Shown here one piece after another: positions 58,683-64,000 of a stretch of DNA of 64,000 nt. The notes below the pieces were generated by a model. It did no database searches. It was not told where the DNA came from and saw nothing but the letters and a program-made list of their open reading frames with translations. Position 1 is the stretch's first letter, and every line of letters starts with the position of its first letter. Source of the DNA: Perognathus longimembris pacificus (taxonomy: Eukaryota; Chordata; Mammalia; Rodentia; Heteromyidae); assembly GCF_023159225.1 (NCBI RefSeq), contig NC_063162.1:101882094-101946093 (forward strand). Direction: 5' to 3'. Both the position numbers and the translations under genes were made by a program.

Positions 58683-58980
58683 GAAGGAAGGAAGGAAGGA
58701 AGGAAGGAAGGAAGGAAGGAAGGAAGGAAGGAAGGAAGGAAGGAAGGAAGGAAGAAAGGAAGGAAGGAAGGGGGAGGGAGGGAGGGAGGGAGGGAGGGAG
58801 GGAAAAGGGAAGGAGAAAGGGGAGGAAAGAAGGAGAAAAGGAAGGGAGAAAAGAAAGGGAGGGAGGAAGGAAGGAGAAAGAAATAGAAGGAAGAAGAAAA
58901 GGAAGGAAAGAAAGAGAAAGGAATGAAGGAGAGAAGAAAGGGAGGGAGGAAGGACAAAAGGAAGGAAAGAAAGAGAGTGT
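58590..58980. repeat. Long homopurine microsatellite (GAAA)n-(GGAA)n-(GGGA)n
   Basis: About 390 bp almost purely A and G on the plus strand. (GAAA)n runs to about 58681, (GGAA)n to about 58767, (GGGA)n at 58770-58800, then irregular purines. The 141- and 100-codon frames over it are artefacts. Confidence 0.97.
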
Positions 58981-59435
58981 GAAGAAGATAGAGGAAATGA
59001 TTGAAATGATGTGTCTAGAAGTCCAAAAGTGCCAAAGGTTTGCAGGCAGCCCCTAGAAGCTGGGAGAAAACCCTGGAGCAGGTTCTCCTTCAGAGCTTCT
59101 GGAAGGAACCCACACTGCTGAAACTTTCACTTCAGGCTCTGGCTTCCAGAACAGGTAAGAAAAGAAATATCTATTGTTTTTAAGCCTCCTAGTTTGAGAT
59201 AACATAGTAAGGGAATGCTGAGACCCATCTTTCCACAATTGGTTATAGAGGGAGGGCAAGCTAGAGCTTGGCTACCTCTGTGAATGGTGAAGAAGCAGGC
59301 ATCACTCCTACTAGCCAGGAGCAGGAGGTATGTGGTATCTTGTGGCCTGGACAATGTTCCTGTTTTATCAGTGTTCATAATGTTTTAATCAGATGTGATT
59401 ATGAAGTCCTGTTTATGTCTTGATCGATCACAGTC
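58981..59435. other. Unassigned sequence
   Basis: No recognised gene or repeat between the purine tract and the L1 3' end. Confidence 0.45.
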
Positions 59436-59970
59436 TTTTTTTTTGTAATTTATTTATTAATTAAACACAAATTTTTTGACAAGGTGTTGTGCAAAAAGGG
59501 TACAGTTACATAGTAAGGCAGTGTGTACATTTCTTGTGATATCTTACACCCTGTTTTTCTTTCCCTTCCCTAGGTCAGGTAGACATATATACAATACACA
59601 ATGTACCAAGAACATATACAGTAGCCACGTGGCCTACGCCCAAGAAAATTCGCCTAGGGCTTTAAATGGAATATCGATTTTAGACAATATGTCGACAGTA
59701 GTCTTATATGAACGTATATACATAGCTTTTGAGCTATTGTATTCCACTGAGAGGTCAATTTTTGACCTTTATATGTTGAGTAGTTGTTTGGTTTTAGTTA
59801 CATAATGTTGGGTCGCTGCCCCAATCCTGTGGGGAAATATCATTTGACAAGCAGTTTTTGGTTTCACAGACCTGGTCTCTACTGTCTCTCCGTCACCCCT
59901 TCTTAACAGTCATATATCAGGGAGATCATGCCCCTTTGTTTTCTGTGTTCTAGGCTTGACTCGCTCAACA

Positions 59971-60987
59971 TTATTTGTTCAAGTTCTGACCATTTCCCTG
60001 CAAATAACAATATATTTCACCATTCCTAATTGCTATGTAGTATTTCATTGTGTATAGGTACCATATTTTTTGGATCCATTCATCTGTGGAGGGGCATCTG
60101 GGTTGTTTCCATATTTTGGCTATTGTGAATTGTGCCACGATAAACATGGAAGTACAAATGTCTTTTTGATATCTTGGGACCTGCTGTTCAGGATAGATGC
60201 CTAGGAGTGGTATGGCTGGGTCATAGGGTAGGTCTATATTGAGCTTTTTGAGAAACCTCCATACTGTTCTCCAAAGTGGTTGTACTAATTTGCATTCCCA
60301 CCAACAATGGAGAAGGGTTCCTCTTTCCCCACAGCCCCTCCAGCATTTGTTGTTGCCTGAGTTCAGAGTATAGGCCATTCTAACTGGAGTGAGGTGGTAT
60401 CTCAGGGTTGTTTTTATTTGCATTTCTTTAACTACTAGGGATGTTGAACATTTCCTCATATGTTTCATTGCCATTTTTATTTCTTCTCTTGTGAAGTCTC
60501 TCTTTAGCTCCTTTGCCCATTTCCTAATTGGTTTATTGGGCTTGGAGGGACTTAGTTTTTTGAGTTCTCTGTAGATGACAGATATTAGGCCTTTGTCTGT
60601 TGTTGTGCTGGTAAAGATCCTTTCCCATATGGTTGGCTGTCTTTCTGTTTTGGTGGCTATGTCCTTAGCTGTGCAGAAACTTTTTAATTTGTAGTAGTCC
60701 CATTTGTCGAGTCTCTCCCCTATTTGTTGTGACCCTGGGACTATATTCAGGAAGTTCCTTCCTGTGCCTATAAGTTCTAGCATCTTTCCTACTCTGTCCT
60801 TCAGTAGTTTCAAGGATTCAGGTTTGATATTGAGGTCTTTGATCCATTTTGAGTTGATCTTGGCACATGGTGATAGGCTTGGGTCTACTTTAAGTTTTCT
60901 GCATATGGCTGCCCAGTTCTCCCAGCACCAGTAGTTGAAGAGGCTATGTTTATTCCATTTTATGTCTTTAGCTCCTTTGTCGAATAT
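59971..60987 (-). pseudogene. L1 ORF2 C-terminal part, downstream of the LTR insertion
   Basis: Open to a stop at 59971. Shows the Cys-rich C-X3-C-X7-H-X4-C motif complete (unlike the 42318 copy) and the usual C-terminal end of rodent-type L1 ORF2. The frame continues upstream into antisense LTR sequence to a Met at 61149, giving a chimeric 392-codon frame whose first ~54 codons are not L1. Confidence 0.9.
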
Positions 60988-61528
60988 TGTTGGGGACTCA
61001 GTTTTGGCCTTGGTGGGGGAAGGGCGCCAAGAGCAAGACGCTGCCCTTCCCCCAGCCCTGGGACAGTGTGGGAGGGAGCCCCTCCAACCTTCCGGCCTCA
61101 ACTGGAAAAGAAGCCCCCCGCCCCTGGGGGGCAAACACGTGCTTGCCACCCTGATAGGGATTGTTCAGCCAACAGGGGAGGTTTCGTGACATCACCTGAT
61201 GGGCAGTCTGGCTTGGCCAATGGCCCGGGTCCTTCCCTTTCTCGCCATTGCCGCTATATAAGCCTCCCTCCCAAATAAAGCCTTTGAGACTCATTCAACC
61301 ATCACAGCGTCTCCCTGATGCCTTCTTCCGCCCCCCGCTCCTGGTAACATGTGAGGGGATGGGGGGAGGGGAGGCTTCAGGAACCTTTCCTCAACTTAGC
61401 GTATTTCCATAAGAGTACGCCTTGGCCTTCTGCCGGCTGAAGGCAAGGCCTAGTGCTCTTTCATAGATTTTGGGGTTCAAGCATTTTCCCCGGGGAATGG
61501 CGAGAAAGGGATAGGTCAGATCCCAAAA
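60988..61528 (+). mobile_element. Solo LTR of an endogenous retrovirus, inserted in L1 ORF2
   Basis: 541 bp starting 'tgttggggactcag' and ending 'gatcccaaaa', flanked by a perfect 6-bp TSD 'gaatat' (60982-60987 and 61529-61534). The GC-rich content contrasts with L1. In plus orientation it has a CCAAT box (61217-61221), a TATA box 'tatataag' (61255-61262) and a polyadenylation signal 'aataaa' (61274-61279) in the order of U3-R. The expected terminal 'aaca' has decayed to 'aaaa'. A 6-bp TSD is typical of class II (beta-like) elements, but the family is not identified. No viral gene is present. Confidence 0.88.
61217..61279 (+). promoter_or_regulatory. LTR core promoter and polyA signal
   Basis: 'ggccaatgg' (CCAAT), 'tatataag' 34 bp downstream, and 'aataaa' starting 19 bp after the TATA element. 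The TATA-to-AATAAA distance is short, which puts the polyadenylation signal close to or upstream of the presumed start of R, as in several class II LTRs. Activity is inference only. Confidence 0.6.
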
Positions 61529-61534
61529 GAATAT

Positions 61535-61690
61535 CAGCTGACTGTAAAAGTGCAGTTTTATTTCTGGATCTTCAATTCTAATCCATTGGTCTTCCGATCT
61601 GTTTTTATACCAATACAAGGCTGTTTTTGTTATGATGGCCCTGTAGTAGAGCTTGAAGTCTGGTATTGTGATACCTCCTGCACTGCTTTT
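61535..61690 (-). pseudogene. L1 ORF2 segment between the poly-A slip site and the LTR
   Basis: L1 codons from the region after the RT domain continue in one frame from about 61690 to the LTR edge. The antisense read then runs into the LTR (frame 61391-61618). Confidence 0.8.
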
Positions 61691-62313
61691 TTTTTTTTTT
61701 GCCTAGAATTGCTTTGGCTATTCTAGGTCTTTTGCTGTTCCATATGAATTTATGGATTGCTTTCTCTATTTCAGTGAAGAATGTGACTGGGATTTTGATA
61801 GGGATTGCATTGAATTTGTATAACAATTTGGGCAATGTGGCCATTTTCACTATGTTGATTCTGCCTACCCATGAGCATGGGAGGTCTTTCCATCTCCTTG
61901 TGTCTTCTTTGGTTTCCCATATTAGATTTTTATAGTTCTCATTAAATAGGTCCGTCACGTCCTTGGTTAAGTTGATCCCAAGATACTTTATTTATTTTTA
62001 TTTTTTTGGCTACTGTAAATAAAATTGTTTCCATAATTTCCTTTTCTGCTTGTACATTGCTGGTGTACAGAAAAGCTGCTGATTTTTGTGGATTGATTTT
62101 GTATCCTGCTACTTTGCCAAAATGGTTTATTAGGTGTAGGAGTTTGGGGACTGAGTTTTTTGGGTCCTTCAGATATAAGATCATGTCGTCTGTGAATAGG
62201 GATAACTTGATTTCTTCCTTGCCAATGTGGATCCCTTTGATGTTCTCCTCTTGCCTTATTGCTATGGCTAGGGATTCCAGCACTATGTTGAAAGAAGTGG
62301 AGAGAGTGTGCAT
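61691..62313 (-). pseudogene. L1 ORF2 RT catalytic core, frame-broken
   Basis: The frame 61942-62313 holds the RT catalytic box as Phe-Thr-Asp-Asp at 62185-62196, where many mammalian L1s have Ala at the second position. It is lost near 61985-62005 at an A/T-rich indel. The frame 61605-61958 then continues with the conserved '[16 protein letters not shown]' block, until a T-run at 61687-61700 (A-run in sense) shifts it again. Confidence 0.85.
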
Positions 62314-62334
62314 CCTTGTCTCGTTCCTGAGTTA

Positions 62335-63135
62335 GGGGGAATGATTTAAGTTTCTCTCCATTTAATATGATGTTAGCAGTTGGTCTGTTGTATATGGCTT
62401 TTATTGTTTTGAGGAATGTTCCATCTATTCCTGTTCTCTCCAGAGCTTTTAATAAGTATGGATGTTGTATTTTGTCAAAGGCTTTTTGGGCATCGACTGA
62501 GATAACAATGTGATTCTTGGTTTTAGTTCTGTTTATGTGGTGAATTACATTGATTGATTTACGGATGTTGAACCATCCTTGTGACTGTGGGATGAAGCCT
62601 ACTTGGTCATGATGTATAATTTTCTTGATCAGTTTCTGGATCCTGTTAGCTAATATTTTATTGAGGATCTTTGTGTCTGTGTTCATTAGTGATATTGGTT
62701 TGTAGTTCTCTTTTTTTGTTGGGTCTTTGCCTGGTTTGGGAATGAGTATAATATTAGCTTCATAGAATGAGTTTGGGATTTCTCCCTCTGTTTCTATTTC
62801 GCGAAAGAGTTTGAGGAGTATTGGTATTAGCTCCTCACTAAAGCTTTTACAGAATTCGTTGGTGAATCCATCTGGGCCTGGGCTTTCCTTTGTTGGGAGG
62901 TTCTTGATTACCTCCTGTATCTTGCTGTAAGTTATTGGTTTATTTAATTGATTTATTTCTTCTTGGTTCAGTTTGGGCAGTTTATACTTCTCTAAGAATT
63001 GATCCATTTCTGTAAAATTATTTTTTTTTAGTGAGTAGAGGCTCTGGAAATAGTTCCTTATGATTGCTTGAATATCATGTGTACTTGTTGTAATTTTTCT
63101 GGTGGAGTCCCTGATTTTACGTATATGAGTCTCTT
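62335..63135 (-). pseudogene. L1 ORF2 RT N-terminal part
   Basis: In the 61988-63169 frame, the first ~277 residues are L1. They include the 'ISLMN' motif and the first catalytic aspartate in '[10 protein letters not shown]' (about residue 226). A single-base loss near 62337 and another near 62295 divert the frame, so the last ~115 residues of that open frame are not L1 protein. Confidence 0.88.
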
Positions 63136-64000
63136 CTTTTTTTTGTAAGTCTTGCGAGGTGTCTGTCAATTTTATTTATTTTCTCAAAGAACCAGCTTTT
63201 AGTCTTATTTATTTGTTGAATGATCTTTCTATTTTCAATCAGATTTATCTCTTCTTTAATCTTTGTGATCTCTCTCCTCCTAGTCATTTTAGATTCCATC
63301 ATTTCTTGTTTCTTGTTTTACTTTCATTGTGAGGTTATTCACCTGCTCTGCTTCCATTCTTTTAATGTGAGTGCTGAGGGCAATGATCTTGCCCCTCAGT
63401 ACTGCCTTAGCTGTGTCCCATAGGTTTCTTTGTGATGTATTTTCATTGTCATTGTAGCTTATGAATTCATTGATTTCATCTTTTATTTTGTCTGTGGCCC
63501 AAGTGTTGGATAGCAGTATGGGGTTTAGCCTCCAAGAATGTGTATAGCCTCTGTGGTAACCGTTGTTATTGAGGGTTACCTTTAATCCACTGTGGTCAGA
63601 TTAATACATGGGATAACGTCAATACTTTTGTATTTGCTGAGGTTCTTTGTGTGGGCTATGACATGGTCTATTTTGGAGTATGATCCATGGGCTGCTGAGA
63701 AGAATGTGTATTGGGTCTCTGTAGGGTGGAAGATTCTGTATAGATCTGTCATATCCATTTGGGATATGGTGTTACTTAGGTCCTCAGCTCCCTTGTTGAT
63801 CCTCTGGGTGTTGGATCTGTCTCTTGGAGAGAGTGGGGTATTAAAGTCTCCCACTATGATTTTGTTTGGGTCTATCTTGTTCTGTAGTTCTGTGAGAATT
63901 TGCTTGACATATGTAGGGCCTCTTTTGTTCGGTGAGTATACATTTATCACCGTGATATCTTGATTCTGGATTTTTCCTTGTATTAAAATGTAGTGACCTT
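63136..64000 (-). pseudogene. L1 ORF2 endonuclease region, frame-broken, runs off the window
   Basis: The frame 63582-63950 carries the apurinic-like endonuclease motifs 'GDFN' (residues 34-37) and 'S.IDH', both intact. It shifts near 63598 before the final conserved His segment. A further frame change lies in the T-run near 63130-63140, where the 63117-63302 frame ends. Confidence 0.88.

Larger units (their letters stand above)
59436..64000 (-). mobile_element. Young L1 retrotransposon, 5' part beyond the window
   Basis: The 3' end is the T-run at 59436-59444, complement of the A-tail. The 3' UTR (59436-59970) and then ORF2 read leftwards from the window edge: endonuclease, reverse transcriptase, C-terminal Cys-rich region. 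ORF1 and 5' UTR, if present, lie beyond 64000. It is interrupted by a solo LTR at 60988-61528 and by about six frame breaks, so this copy is dead. The low divergence from the 42318 copy indicates recent activity of the lineage. Confidence 0.95.

Noticed and set aside
58532..58957. 141-codon Phe/Leu/Pro frame and Lys/Arg/Glu frame
   Set aside because: Artefact of the homopurine tract.
62335..63169. A complete 393-residue protein in the minus frame 61988-63169
   Set aside because: Only the first ~277 residues match L1 ORF2; the rest follows a frameshift near 62337.

Overview
The window is nuclear DNA from a mammal, most likely a rodent of the superfamily Geomyoidea (pocket mice, kangaroo rats, pocket gophers). 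The evidence is its repeat content. It is full of a dimeric SINE whose left half resembles a tRNA-Ala/ID monomer and whose right half matches what is published as the 'Geo' monomer. That IDL-Geo family is reported as restricted to Geomyoidea; the match here is from memory, not a database search. I found no bacterial-type gene organisation, no CRISPR array, no tRNA or rRNA gene, and no host protein-coding exon I could defend. The long open frames are LINE-1 (L1) retrotransposon remnants, microsatellites read as protein, or chance frames inside SINEs. The DNA looks intergenic or deep-intronic.

Layout. 1-8.5 kb: unassigned sequence with an L2 relic, a MIR relic and SINEs. 8.5-14.3 kb: decayed L1 pieces in both orientations, a large (TC)n(TG)n tract and a three-part SINE. 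15-18.2 kb: two IDL-Geo SINEs, an L1 3' end with target-site duplications (TSDs) and a MaLR-type solo LTR. 18.2-23.5 kb: mostly unassigned. 23.5-27.1 kb: a dense nest of minus-strand SINEs in broken L1 sequence. 28.5-34.7 kb: old L1 blocks with AT-rich microsatellites. 36.4-41.5 kb: more L1 and SINE nesting, including one of two nearly identical young IDL-Geo copies. 42.3-43.7 kb: a young 5'-truncated L1 with perfect 16-bp TSDs. 43.8-49.6 kb: a probable Tigger-type DNA transposon relic and many SINEs. 49.6-58.5 kb: mostly unassigned with scattered SINE and L1 pieces. 58.6-59.0 kb: a large homopurine microsatellite. 59.4 kb to the right edge: a young minus-strand L1 whose ORF2 carries several frame breaks and a 541-bp solo LTR flanked by a perfect 6-bp TSD.

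The genes do not work together as a pathway; the shared theme is retrotransposition. L1 supplies the endonuclease and reverse transcriptase that mobilise SINEs, and many SINEs here show the A-rich tails and 12-17 bp TSDs of that process. The most notable pattern is modularity. The same Geo-like right module sits behind an ID-like left half in one SINE family and behind a 7SL/B1-like left half in another, and also occurs alone. A third class joins two B1-like units to an ID-like tail. I found no new defence, biosynthetic or regulatory system.
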